DNA of 33,882 nt from JALONO01 sp038209965 (GTDB lineage: Bacteria; Bacteroidota; Bacteroidia; Cytophagales; Thermoflexibacteraceae): positions 1 through 33,882 of the forward strand of contig JBBQXF010000049.1 of assembly GCA_038209965.1 (NCBI GenBank), written 5' to 3'. Below the pieces are notes generated by a model that worked only from the letters and a program-made list of their open reading frames with translations, had not been told where the DNA came from and searched no databases. A program made the position numbers and the translations under genes. Shown one piece after another: positions 8,414-16,457 of this stretch (the first letter of the stretch is position 1; every line of letters starts with the position of its first letter).

Positions 8414-9352
8414 ATGACCCAAGAAACTGTCCAATGCCTGATCATTGGCTCAGGACCAGCCGGCTACACAGCGGCCATTTACGCTGCCCGGGCTGGCCTC
8501 AAGCCAGTGCTATACACCGGTAACCAGCCAGGTGGCCAACTTACCATCACCAATGATGTAGAAAACTACCCCGGCTACGCCAAGGGAGTGAACGGGCCGG
8601 AAATGATGATGGATTTTCAGGCCCAAGCCGAGCGCTTTGGCACCCAAGTGCGCTTTGGCTTGGCCACTTCGGTGGATTTTTCCGGTTATCCCCACAAAGT
8701 GATCGTGGATGAATCCCATGAGATCATTGCCAACTCGGTCATTATCAGCACTGGGGCTTCGGCCAAGTGGCTTGGTTTGGAGTCAGAGCAGCGCCTCAAC
8801 AACGGCGGGGTCTCCGCCTGTGCGGTGTGCGATGGCTTCTTCTATCGGGGCATGGACGTGGCCGTGGTCGGGGGCGGCGACACCGCTGCCGAAGAAGCGA
8901 GCTACCTATCCAAACTGTGCACCAAAGTTTACCTGATCGTGCGCCGGGGCGAGATGCGGGCCTCCAAAATCATGCAACAACGGGTCCAGGGCCTGTCCAA
9001 TATCGAGATCCTATGGCACACCGAAACCGAGGAAATCTTGGGCGAAAAAGAGGTGGAAGCCATGCGGGTGGTCAACCGCCAAACTGGCCAAGTGCGCACT
9101 ATCCCGATCAAAGGCTTCTTTGTCGCGATCGGCCACCAACCCAATACTGATATTTTCAAGGGCCAATTGGACATGGATGCCGTTGGCTACCTCAAAACCG
9201 TCCCGGGTACCACCCGCACCAATGCCGAAGGGGTATTTGCCGCCGGCGATGCCCAAGACAGCGTGTACCGGCAAGCAGTTACTGCGGCAGGCACTGGCTG
9301 CATGGCGGCCTTGGATGCCGAGCGCTTTTTAGTGGTCAAAGGCATTCACTAG
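8414..9352 (+). CDS. trxB: Thioredoxin-disulfide reductase
   Basis: 312 aa, the usual length. The start at 8414 is chosen because MTQETVQCLIIGSGPAGY places the FAD-binding GSGPAGY at residues 12-18; the longer open frame to 8315 adds a stretch not seen in the family. The redox-active CAVC is Cys136/Cys139. The NADPH-binding GGGDTAAEEA follows near residue 153, and the C-terminal FAD motif is GVFAAGDAQDSVYRQAVTAAG. The enzyme passes electrons from NADPH via FAD to thioredoxin in the cytoplasm. It supports cytoplasmic thioredoxins that feed enzymes such as MsrB. It probably has its own promoter at 8310. Confidence 0.96.
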   Translation: MTQETVQCLIIGSGPAGYTAAIYAARAGLKPVLYTGNQPGGQLTITNDVENYPGYAKGVNGPEMMMDFQAQAERFGTQVRFGLATSVDFSGYPHKVIVDESHEIIANSVIISTGASAKWLGLESEQRLNNGGVSACAVCDGFFYRGMDVAVVGGGDTAAEEASYLSKLCTKVYLIVRRGEMRASKIMQQRVQGLSNIEILWHTETEEILGEKEVEAMRVVNRQTGQVRTIPIKGFFVAIGHQPNTDIFKGQLDMDAVGYLKTVPGTTRTNAEGVFAAGDAQDSVYRQAVTAAGTGCMAALDAERFLVVKGIH

Positions 9353-9359
9353 GTCATGG

Positions 9360-9389
9360 CCGCCGAGGGACAGCACTGGACCTTGGCGG
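9360..9389 (+). terminator. Possible trxB terminator hairpin
   Basis: CCGCCGAGG (9360-9368) pairs with CCTTGGCGG (9381-9389), nine pairs including one G-T, loop of 12. It starts eight bases after the trxB stop. The following bases are only moderately T-rich, so the call is tentative. Confidence 0.4.
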
Positions 9390-9560
9390 TTCCAATTATT
9401 GGTTAATTAGGCCCATTTTCCGCACAGTGCCCAATTAATTCCCTTAAAAATTCAAGTTTTATGTTAAAAAACAACAATTAACTCCAAAACTTACTTAGTT
9501 TTGAAATCTTGACCACCGTTCCAATGCAGTCGTCATAGCTACAGTTGGAAAAAGAGGGAG

Positions 9561-9568
9561 TACTTTTG
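9561..9568 (+). promoter_or_regulatory. Candidate -7 promoter element of the M23 peptidase gene
   Basis: TACTTTTG fits TAnnTTTG and lies 51 bases before the ATG at 9620. A clear -33 element is not obvious. The transcript would probably include pheA. Confidence 0.45.
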
Positions 9569-9619
9569 GTGGCCCCGTCAAACTAACCGATTTTAAGATT
9601 AGGAATACTTAACTTTACG

Positions 9620-10879
9620 ATGTTTATGGTGCGAACAGCTCTACTGTTAGCCTTTTTGTTTTCCGTTTTGTCGCTTGCCCAGAGCATGGCCCAGCCGGGT
9701 AAACCCAAAAAGGAGATGACTGGTGATTTTATAGATATTAAAGCCCCTTCCCTCCGCAAAGCCGATTCTTCACAATTCTCCATCAGTCTGGCTGAAGGAA
9801 CCAAGGAAGGCAAAGATTTTAAATCCCTTCAAGACTCACTAGTTGCCTCAGATTCAGGTACCCACACACTTGCAGCCAAAGGCTTCATGTCAGGTTCCGG
9901 TCAGGCCAACCCAAATCTGGGGGGTGGTTTTTTGGGGTCCGAAAACTTTGGCAACAACAATGGCGACATCCGTCGATCGCTCCGTAACAGCTTTGTCAAA
10001 GATACTTTGGTGGTAAAAAGTTTATTTGACACCCGCACCCACTCACTTCAGATCGTTGATTTGAGCGTAACCCGATCGTTGGTGAGAGAGGATACGACCG
10101 ACCTGTATGATGAAGTGGATGAAGAGGAGATAGTGGAAGTCTCCGAAGAAATCCAAGTGGATTCAGTTTGGCTGACATTGACCAACTACTACGCCGTTTG
10201 GGACTCACGCAATATTAATCCGTACAAGTTTGATTTAAACGAGTTTAAAGACAGCTTAGATCTTACACTGTTCGACTCGGCCAAGGTCGGGGCTTGGTCG
10301 TCACCACTGGCCGCCAATAAATTGACCTCCAATTTTGGGATGCGCGGCTGGCGCTGGCACCACGGGGTGGATCTGGATCTGACTGTTGGGGATCCGGTTT
10401 ATGCCTCCTTCGATGGCATTGTGCGCATCAACCGATCAGAACGGGGCGGCTATGGCAAGTTCCTTGTCTTGCGGCACCGGAACGGGCTGGAAACCCTCTA
10501 TGGTCACTTGAGCAAGCAATTGGTAACTACGGGCGAAGAAGTGAGCGCCGGCCAATTGATCGGTCTGGGGGGCAATACTGGCCGAAGCACTGGGCCGCAC
10601 CTGCATTACGAAGTCCGCTACAATGGCTTGGCTTTTGACCCTAAGTATATCTATGATTTTGAAAACAACCGCCTCATTACCAATATATTTACTCTTAAGC
10701 CCCAGCATTTTCGCCACCTGTCGCAGCAGCGTCAAACCGTGTTTGTGCGCGTTCGGCCGGGCGATTCGCTGGGCCGAATTGCCCGCCGCTACCACACTTC
10801 GGTCCCTGTCCTTTGCAAATTGAACAATATGTCGCCCCGCAGCCTGCTCAGGTCCGGGAAAAAGTTGAGGGTCAAGTAA
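9620..10879 (+). CDS. M23 metallopeptidase with C-terminal LysM
   Basis: 419 aa. The N-terminus is a signal peptide (hydrophobic LLLAFLFSVLSLAQSMAQ); the Met at residue 3 is an alternative start. A long low-complexity region follows, including an acidic patch (DEVDEEEIVEVSEEI) near residue 170. The M23/LytM fold spans about residues 230-350, with the zinc ligands of HHGVD near residue 246 and HLHYEV near 328 (HxH). A LysM module closes the protein (VRVRPGDSLGRIARRYH). Such enzymes cut peptide cross-links in peptidoglycan during growth or division, or act as inactive activators; both zinc motifs are present, so activity is likely. Only four bases separate it from pheA. Confidence 0.92.
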   Translation: MFMVRTALLLAFLFSVLSLAQSMAQPGKPKKEMTGDFIDIKAPSLRKADSSQFSISLAEGTKEGKDFKSLQDSLVASDSGTHTLAAKGFMSGSGQANPNLGGGFLGSENFGNNNGDIRRSLRNSFVKDTLVVKSLFDTRTHSLQIVDLSVTRSLVREDTTDLYDEVDEEEIVEVSEEIQVDSVWLTLTNYYAVWDSRNINPYKFDLNEFKDSLDLTLFDSAKVGAWSSPLAANKLTSNFGMRGWRWHHGVDLDLTVGDPVYASFDGIVRINRSERGGYGKFLVLRHRNGLETLYGHLSKQLVTTGEEVSAGQLIGLGGNTGRSTGPHLHYEVRYNGLAFDPKYIYDFENNRLITNIFTLKPQHFRHLSQQRQTVFVRVRPGDSLGRIARRYHTSVPVLCKLNNMSPRSLLRSGKKLRVK

Positions 10880-10883
10880 GCCG

Positions 10884-11960
10884 ATGGAAGCTATCCTGTC
10901 GGGAATACGCGATAAGATCGATGGCATTGACGATCAAATGCTGGAGTTGCTCAATCAACGCATGGAACTGGTGAAGGAAGTTGGCCGACTAAAACGGGCC
11001 AACGGGGCGGTCATCTATCGGCCCGAGCGCGAAAAACAGATCCTCGATCGGTTGAGGAAACTCAATAGTGGGCTGCTGAATCAAAATGCCATTGAGGCCA
11101 TTTTTTTGGAAATTTTTGCGGCCAGCCGAAATTTTGAACTGCCCGAACGCATTGCTTACCTAGGCCCAGAGGGTAGTTTCACCCACCAAGCGGCGGAGAG
11201 CCGGTTTGGGGGCGTGAGCGACTACATTGCGCTCAGCTCGATCCGGTCGGTGTTTGAAAGTGTGGACACGGGCCGCGCCCGCTTCGGGATTGTGCCCATC
11301 GAGAACAACCGCGAGGGTTCTGTCAACGAAACCATCGATCTGTTGATGACCACCGATATCAAGATCGTGGCCGAGATCCCGCTCGATATCCATTTCACCT
11401 TTGCTTCCAAAGAGGATCGCATTCCCCACATTCACAAGATCTATTCCAAGGACATTGCTTTCCGCCAATGTAAGCGGTTTTTGGACGAATATTTTGGTGA
11501 GCAACCCCAAGTGGAATTTATCCCGGTAGAATCCACCTCCAAAGCGGCCCGGCTGGCGGCCGAAGAACCCCACGCGGCGGCCATTTGTGCGCGAGTAGCG
11601 GCCCAAATCCATCAGTTGCCCATTTTATTTGATAATATTGAAGACAGTGTCAACAACCGCACCCGCTTTTTGATCCTTGGCAAGGACATCTTGAACCAAC
11701 GCGCTCGTGGCTCCAAGACCAGTATTTTGGCTAAAGTAGCCGATGAAGCGGGCAGTCTAGCCGATTTTTTGAGTGATTTCAATAAAGCAAAAATCAATCT
11801 GTCCAAGATCGAGAGCCGCCCTTCCAAAGAGGACAAACACTTTAAATATTGGTTCTTGATCGATTTCGACGGTCATTTTGAGGATGAGCACGTTGCCCCG
11901 GTAATGGCAAAGCACAAAGAATACATCAAATGGTTGGGCAGTTATGTCAAGCTAACTTAA
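10884..11960 (+). CDS. pheA: Bifunctional chorismate mutase / prephenate dehydratase
   Basis: 358 aa with three domains: AroQ-type chorismate mutase (residues ~1-90, GIRDKIDGIDDQMLELLNQR, RPEREKQIL), prephenate dehydratase (~92-275, YLGPEGSFTHQAAE, IVPIENNREGSVNETIDLL, NRTRFLIL) and an ACT regulatory domain (~285-358, with ESRPSKEDKHFKYWFLIDF). It makes phenylpyruvate from chorismate in phenylalanine synthesis, and the ACT domain usually gives feedback inhibition by phenylalanine. The start four bases after the M23 peptidase stop implies cotranscription, though the two functions are unrelated. The next gene, pth, is convergent. Confidence 0.95.
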   Translation: MEAILSGIRDKIDGIDDQMLELLNQRMELVKEVGRLKRANGAVIYRPEREKQILDRLRKLNSGLLNQNAIEAIFLEIFAASRNFELPERIAYLGPEGSFTHQAAESRFGGVSDYIALSSIRSVFESVDTGRARFGIVPIENNREGSVNETIDLLMTTDIKIVAEIPLDIHFTFASKEDRIPHIHKIYSKDIAFRQCKRFLDEYFGEQPQVEFIPVESTSKAARLAAEEPHAAAICARVAAQIHQLPILFDNIEDSVNNRTRFLILGKDILNQRARGSKTSILAKVADEAGSLADFLSDFNKAKINLSKIESRPSKEDKHFKYWFLIDFDGHFEDEHVAPVMAKHKEYIKWLGSYVKLT

Positions 11961-11973
11961 ACTGGCAGCCTGG

Positions 11974-12534
11974 CTAATCATTGAACTGGGTCATGGTTTG
12001 CGGTGCACCCACCGTGCAGAACGACAGGGTCATCTCAATGGCCTTTTGCAACACAAAATCGATTTCTGCGGTCTCTTCCCTTGTAAATTTTCCCAGCACG
12101 TAATCGGCCTGCCGGCCTTTGGCGTAGTTGTCGCCGATCCCAAACCGCAGGCGGTGGTAATTTTGGTGCCCCAACGTGGCTTCAATGTCTTTCAGTCCGT
12201 TGTGGCCCGCGCTGGAGCCAGCCGGGCGCAAACGGAGCTTGCCAAACGGCAGGGCAACATCGTCCACAATCACCAACAAGTTCTCGATCGGGATCTTAAG
12301 GGTTTGCAACCAATAGTTGACCGCTTTGCCACTCAGGTTCATATAAGTGGTTGGTTTGATCAGGGACAAGCTACGGCCCTTCGCTTTTACCTCGGCCAAA
12401 TAGGCCTGTTTCTCAAATGAAAACGTGGCCCCGTGCACGCGGGCCAGCTTGTCCAAGACCATAAACCCAGCGTTGTGCCGCGTCTCGGCATACTCGGGCC
12501 CAATATTGCCCAGACCTGCGATCAAATATTTCAT
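11974..12534 (-). CDS. pth: Peptidyl-tRNA hydrolase
   Basis: 186 aa, normal length. Family motifs: LIAGLGNIGPEYAETRHNAGF with catalytic His20 and Asn next to it, KPTTYMNLSG with the substrate-binding Asn66, VIVDDVALPFGKLRLR with the catalytic Asp at 91/92, and GSSAGHNGLKDI. The enzyme releases tRNA from stalled peptidyl-tRNA in the cytoplasm and is essential in most bacteria. The stop faces the pheA stop 13 bases away. The cytochrome oxidase subunit III gene lies 48 bases upstream on the same strand and could share a transcript. Confidence 0.96.
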   Translation of the reverse strand: MKYLIAGLGNIGPEYAETRHNAGFMVLDKLARVHGATFSFEKQAYLAEVKAKGRSLSLIKPTTYMNLSGKAVNYWLQTLKIPIENLLVIVDDVALPFGKLRLRPAGSSAGHNGLKDIEATLGHQNYHRLRFGIGDNYAKGRQADYVLGKFTREETAEIDFVLQKAIEMTLSFCTVGAPQTMTQFND

Positions 12535-12582
12535 GGGTAGCTAAAGAGAGAAAACGGCCGGCCAAGCCAGGGACACACCGCC

Positions 12583-13179
12583 TCAATTGTTGCTATTGAT
12601 CAGCAGGAAAATGAAAAGATACACCCAGAGCAAATCCAAAAAATGCCAATAATTGGCGCACATCTCGATCCGCACCATTGCCTTGGAGTGGACTTGCAGC
12701 CGGAACGACACAAAAGTAATGATGGCAACAAATATCAGTGCACTGATGATGTGCAGGCCGTGCAGGCCCGAGAGCACATACAAGAACGAACCCGAGGGGT
12801 TAGAGGTTGAACCGGTGAAATAAATGCCTGCCCCCACCAGATCGGCCCAGCCCTGCCATTGCATCACCAAAAAGGCCGTGCCCAGCGCAAATGTAAGGAG
12901 CATGCCCCATTTCAGCCGGGCAATCTCATCTTTGCGGGCACTGGCCACTGCCCAGTGCATGGTGGCACTACTGGCCAAAATAACCACTGAACTCCAATAA
13001 AACACTGTGGGCATTGGGAACTCGAGCCAGTTGCCTTCCGCTTTGCGCACCACATAGGCACTGGTAAGCCCGGCAAACAGCATAATAACGCTTACTATGA
13101 AGAGCCACATAGCAAATTTTTTGGGGTGCATCCCCAAAGTGGTAGCTGGCTCTGGTACTAAATCAAGTTGCTTTGCCAT
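12583..13179 (-). CDS. Cytochrome c oxidase subunit III (heme-copper oxidase)
   Basis: 198 aa with about five membrane helices, the size of the short bacterial subunit III. Characteristic parts are LGMHPKKFAMWLFIVSVIML near the start, SGLHGLHIISALIF in the fourth helix and MCANYWHFLDLLWVYLFIFL at the end. Subunit III stabilises the oxidase core and lines the oxygen path but holds no redox centre. No other oxidase subunit gene is visible in this window; the upstream neighbour is divergent and unrelated. In many Bacteroidota, subunit III genes are found within a cta/cox cluster, so this copy may be an isolated paralog. Confidence 0.92.
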   Translation of the reverse strand: MAKQLDLVPEPATTLGMHPKKFAMWLFIVSVIMLFAGLTSAYVVRKAEGNWLEFPMPTVFYWSSVVILASSATMHWAVASARKDEIARLKWGMLLTFALGTAFLVMQWQGWADLVGAGIYFTGSTSNPSGSFLYVLSGLHGLHIISALIFVAIITFVSFRLQVHSKAMVRIEMCANYWHFLDLLWVYLFIFLLINSNN

Positions 13180-13592
13180 TTTTTGTCATTAAATTTATTT
13201 TGGGCCTTTACCCAAAGTTCTTCTTTTTCTAACCTATTTGGATTCCTTTTGTTTGTTAAGGTCGGTGCCTTTGTAGAAAATGAATTTTCTTTGGGCTACT
13301 CGCCAAGCCAATCTTTCGCAAAATGTTAACGGCTCACGGCAGCGGCCTATCGTTTACTCAGGGGGCAAATTTCTGCAATTTCCCCTGAAAACAGCCATTT
13401 GCCAAGGGGTTTTCTGACCTCAGTGGTGAGTTTAAGGCGTTTTTAGGGAATGGATATGACAAATGCAAGTTTTAGTTTGGCTATAAAATGAATTTGGGGG
13501 GCACGGTTTTTTTTGCTGATCTTATTTCAAGAACTTTGAACTGTGGGGCACCGAATCAAGCTTTTGTATTTTGTGTGGTTAAATTTTCAAAA
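13180..13592. other. Divergent intergenic region, no gene seen
   Basis: About 410 bases between the divergent subunit III gene and the T9SS-type secreted protein. It is AT-rich and contains a short TTTGGG/CCCAAA inverted repeat at 13199-13216 just upstream of the oxidase gene. The frame of the secreted protein is open back to 13488, but that part looks non-coding. Promoters for both genes should be here; I cannot place them firmly. Confidence 0.5.
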
Positions 13593-14180
13593 ATGATTTT
13601 TCCAAAGGCTACTTGGTTGAGCGGCTTGTTGCTGGGTACTTGGTTGGCATTTATCGCCAGCTCAGCAGTTAAGTCCACCCCGAATTTATTGGTTTATCGT
13701 ACTTTCCAACCCAGAACGGTCATGGATTTTCATTTTGTGACTATAAAAATTGTCAATGGTGAACTGCGTTGGGAAGTGACCGGTGAAAAAGCTCAGGGCA
13801 AATATGTGGTGGAAGCTTTGATCAACAGTGCTTGGATCTCCGAGCAAGTGCTACCAGCCAAGGGCAGCCCCAGCGGCAGTTATTCGCTCAAGCTCCGCCG
13901 AGCCGGCGCGGGGAACACCTACCGCATCAAATTCATGGCTCCCCAATGGAAAGAGGAGGTATCGGACGAGGTTGTCCTATTGGCCGGAGAAATCACGTTT
14001 TATCCGACAAGCGTGACTGACAACCTCAATTTTTCCCAATTGATCAAGTACGAGATCACCACGCCCGCGGGCAAAGTAGTGTTGAAGGGCAGCAGCAAAA
14101 TGGTCGACTGTCGGCAACTTCCTGCCGGTCTGTACCACCTGTCGTTCAATGATCGGAAAGAGAAATTCCTCAAAAAATAG
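13593..14180 (+). CDS. Secreted protein with T9SS-like C-terminal sorting domain
   Basis: 195 aa from the ATG at 13593, chosen because it opens a signal/anchor segment (WLSGLLLGTWLAFIASSAV) that the longer frame would bury. The middle ~90 residues are beta-rich with no family I recognise. The last ~60 residues fit the type A sorting domain of the Bacteroidota type IX secretion system: FYPTSVTDNLNF, then ITTPAGKVVLKG, then LPAGLYHLSF, ending KFLKK. Such domains direct export across the outer membrane and are then cleaved. The call rests on this pattern; the usual YPNP has become YPTS. A strong terminator follows. Confidence 0.75.
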   Translation: MIFPKATWLSGLLLGTWLAFIASSAVKSTPNLLVYRTFQPRTVMDFHFVTIKIVNGELRWEVTGEKAQGKYVVEALINSAWISEQVLPAKGSPSGSYSLKLRRAGAGNTYRIKFMAPQWKEEVSDEVVLLAGEITFYPTSVTDNLNFSQLIKYEITTPAGKVVLKGSSKMVDCRQLPAGLYHLSFNDRKEKFLKK

Positions 14181-14204
14181 TTGCTGGACAAATTTATGGG
14201 GCAA

Positions 14205-14240
14205 AAAAGCTGGCCGCGCTTCGGAAAACGGCCAGCTTTT
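14205..14240 (+). terminator. Rho-independent terminator
   Basis: AAAAGCTGGCCG (14205-14216) pairs perfectly with CGGCCAGCTTTT (14229-14240) around a 12-base loop, followed by GTTTTATTTG. It lies 25 bases after the T9SS-type gene and 26 bases before cmk, so it separates the two transcripts. Confidence 0.85.
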
Positions 14241-14266
14241 GTTTTATTTGTGCAGGAGATCCAATT

Positions 14267-14968
14267 ATGAACAAAATCATCATTGCCATTGACGGGTATT
14301 CGGCCTGCGGCAAGAGCAGTACCGCCAAGGTAGTGGCCAGCGCCCTGGGCTACGCCTACATCGACAGTGGGGCCATGTACCGTGCCGTCACCCTCTATTT
14401 TTTGCAAAACTACGTCAGTCTCGATAACCCGCGCGAAGTCGCCAACGCCCTCCACCGGATTGACATTGAATTTCGGCTGGCCCATACAGCGGCGGGGGAG
14501 GCCCCACACAGCGAAACGTATCTCAATGGCCTGCAAGTGGAGCAGGAAATCCGCCAAATGTATGTATCCGATCAGGTGAGCGAAGTGAGCCGACTCGCTG
14601 AGGTAAGACATTTTTTAGTGGCCCAGCAGCAAAAGATGGGCAAGCGCAAGGGATTGGTGATGGATGGCCGGGACATTGGCACGGTGGTGTTTCCTCAAGC
14701 GGAGCTAAAATTGTTCATGACCGCCGACTTGCTGGAGCGGGGCCGCCGCCGCCAAGTAGAACTGCTGGAGCACGGGCAATTGGTTAATATTGATGAGATA
14801 GTGGACAACCTGCGCAAGCGGGATCAGATAGACACCTCCCGATCTGAAAGCCCCCTGCGACAGGCTGCGGATGCCGTCGTGATCAATACTACCAACATTA
14901 CCTTTGAGGAGCAGATCGACCTCAGCCTGCGCTTGGCCTACTCCAAAATTTTGCCCCAGAGCCAATAA
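14267..14968 (+). CDS. cmk: Cytidylate kinase
   Basis: 233 aa, the usual length. The nucleotide-binding loop is IDGYSACGKSSTAK (residues 8-21), followed by YIDSGAMYRAVTLYFL and the family signature MDGRDIGTVVFPQAELKLFMTA split by conserved positions. C-terminal NLRKRDQIDTSRSESPLRQA is the arginine-rich lid. It phosphorylates CMP and dCMP with ATP in the cytoplasm. It follows a strong terminator and so needs its own start of transcription in the 26 bases after it or read-through. The AT-rich accessory segment starts immediately after. Confidence 0.96.
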   Translation: MNKIIIAIDGYSACGKSSTAKVVASALGYAYIDSGAMYRAVTLYFLQNYVSLDNPREVANALHRIDIEFRLAHTAAGEAPHSETYLNGLQVEQEIRQMYVSDQVSEVSRLAEVRHFLVAQQQKMGKRKGLVMDGRDIGTVVFPQAELKLFMTADLLERGRRRQVELLEHGQLVNIDEIVDNLRKRDQIDTSRSESPLRQAADAVVINTTNITFEEQIDLSLRLAYSKILPQSQ

Positions 14969-15015
14969 AGGCCCGCTCGGGCGAAACTGCGGCCAAGAAT
15001 TTGTAAATCCATTTT

Positions 15016-15115
15016 TGCTAATACCTTTCCTTAAGTCCGCAAATTGTGAGGATTAGCATATAAAAATTAGTTTTTAGCCAAAAAAACTAATTTCAGACCT
15101 ATTAAGGTAAGGTCT
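15016..15115. repeat. Cluster of three inverted repeats
   Basis: Within 100 bases: TGCTAAT (15016-15022) with ATTAGCA (15052-15058); AAATTAGTTTTT (15064-15075) with AAAAACTAATTT (15082-15093), perfect 12 pairs, loop of six; and AGACCT (15095-15100) with AGGTCT (15110-15115). The middle hairpin carries a T-rich tail on the minus strand and could terminate transcripts from the transposase relic. The cluster marks the boundary between the cmk region and the AT-rich segment. Confidence 0.6.
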
Positions 15116-15252
15116 TGGGATTATATTTATGTTTAAGGCGAGAATTTAAAATTATTTTAAAAATAGCATTTTTTTATTGAAAAAAAATATTATTAATATT
15201 TTAATTCTCAAGTAGTTAAAGGTTAAAAAAGACATTGTTTCTTCTCAAAATC

Positions 15253-15747
15253 TCAATACTTGGTAATTTCTACCTGAACGAGCAACCCGTAAGGTTTATT
15301 CGTGTATAGTTTTAGAACCAATTCCCCGCTTTGTATATCTATTTGGAAGAGACAACCACAAACCGAAAAATAAACTTTTTCCAGTAAAATTTTTTTCCAA
15401 AAAAATAACTTCTCCGAGAATTTGGCAGTCAGGAAAAGGTAGAAACCACAGCATATCACCATCAATGTCATAAAAACTATATTCTGCTCCAAAAACGATA
15501 ATGGTAAATTCTTACGTCCGAAATCGTTGTTCATCTCGTCAAAAATCTTCTCTGATCTCCCTCTTTGATTGTAAAAATGCGCCACTTTTTGGTCTGCCAT
15601 CTCTAGATCATTCGTCATTATTACCCGATAAATAGGGTTACCTTCCTGAAAAACAGCTACTTGCCCTATTGTATTGGTCTCCCGGTTCGCTACACAGTGG
15701 TAAGTTTTTTTTCTGCCAAAAGGTGAGTGGATGATACTACTGTTCAA
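15253..15747 (-). pseudogene. IS1380-type transposase, C-terminal fragment
   Basis: The 164-residue frame matches only the C-terminal part of an IS4/IS1380-type DDE transposase. The key stretch is FYNQRGRSEKIFDEMNNDFG, which follows the Y-(2)-R-(3)-E layout with the last catalytic Glu, and IYRVIMTNDLEMA before it. The N-terminal half with the two catalytic Asp residues is missing, and the frame begins at a TTG with no normal start. It is therefore a relic that cannot move by itself. Terminal inverted repeats could not be identified. The DNA is much more AT-rich than the housekeeping genes around it. Confidence 0.8.
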
Positions 15748-16457
15748 ATTTTGTGTCGTTCGTTTACACCGCTTTCCAATCTTGGATCCGCTTTATTTAT
15801 TGCGTCAAATCTAGGCGCCTCTGTGCTCTTACATAAAAGTTTCGCGACATTCTTCAACAACTCCCACCATTTCTTTCATTGGCAAAATGGGTTGGTTTTT
15901 CATTTCAAAGAACTTGGGAAAATGCTGGCTTAAACTTCCTTACGATGATATTTCTATGCTGCACAAACCTCGTTTACGATTTGGCTTGATGGTGCCAGTT
16001 TGGTCGGTGCATTTTTGCTCGCGCTCCCGCTGGGCTTCTTTCACTATTGCCAAACTTCAAAAGCAATAATTTGTACTCTTTGAGTAAGTTGCTCAACTCC
16101 TTTTTATTGCAACAAAACAAGTGAAACGGCCGGGAGCGTAAAATCCCGGCCCCGTTGTGTTGACGATCAGGTCAAGATAAATTATAATTGGTTTTACCAT
16201 AAGTGGCCGATAAAGGGAATGAATATCTATGGAGTTGGAAAGGAGTCCCCCGGATAAATCGTGCTATGAAAAACTGTTTCCCTACGTTTGCATCACATTT
16301 CACGCAATGGAATTGGCGCTGATTTGTTTTCATGTGGATTGGGTTGTCTGGAAGGCATTAACAATAGCAAAAAGAAGGCAAAAAAAACAAGTTGATGGTA
16401 TTTTAACTTTATGAGTAAAATTATCATATATTTACAGTTGTAAAACAGAAGCTTACT
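15748..16457. other. Decayed AT-rich region without a convincing gene
   Basis: About 700 bases upstream of the transposase relic. The minus strand shows short open pieces in different frames (for example a ~24-residue piece starting at 15903 and a ~43-residue piece read after a frame change), as expected of decayed coding DNA, but no recognised motif. A small plus-strand frame at 16229-16414 could encode 61 aa but has no support. An inverted repeat GGCCGGGA (16128-16135) / TCCCGGCC (16144-16151) stands out as GC-rich. The promoter of the sensor kinase must lie near the right end. Confidence 0.5.
16128..16151. repeat. GC-rich hairpin
   Basis: GGCCGGGA pairs with TCCCGGCC around an 8-base loop (GCGTAAAA). 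No T run follows in either direction. It is the only GC-rich structure in the AT-rich segment and may be the end of a lost gene or element. Confidence 0.5.

Noticed and set aside
16229..16414. 61-aa frame upstream of the sensor kinase
   Set aside because: No motif or start support; lies in decayed AT-rich DNA.
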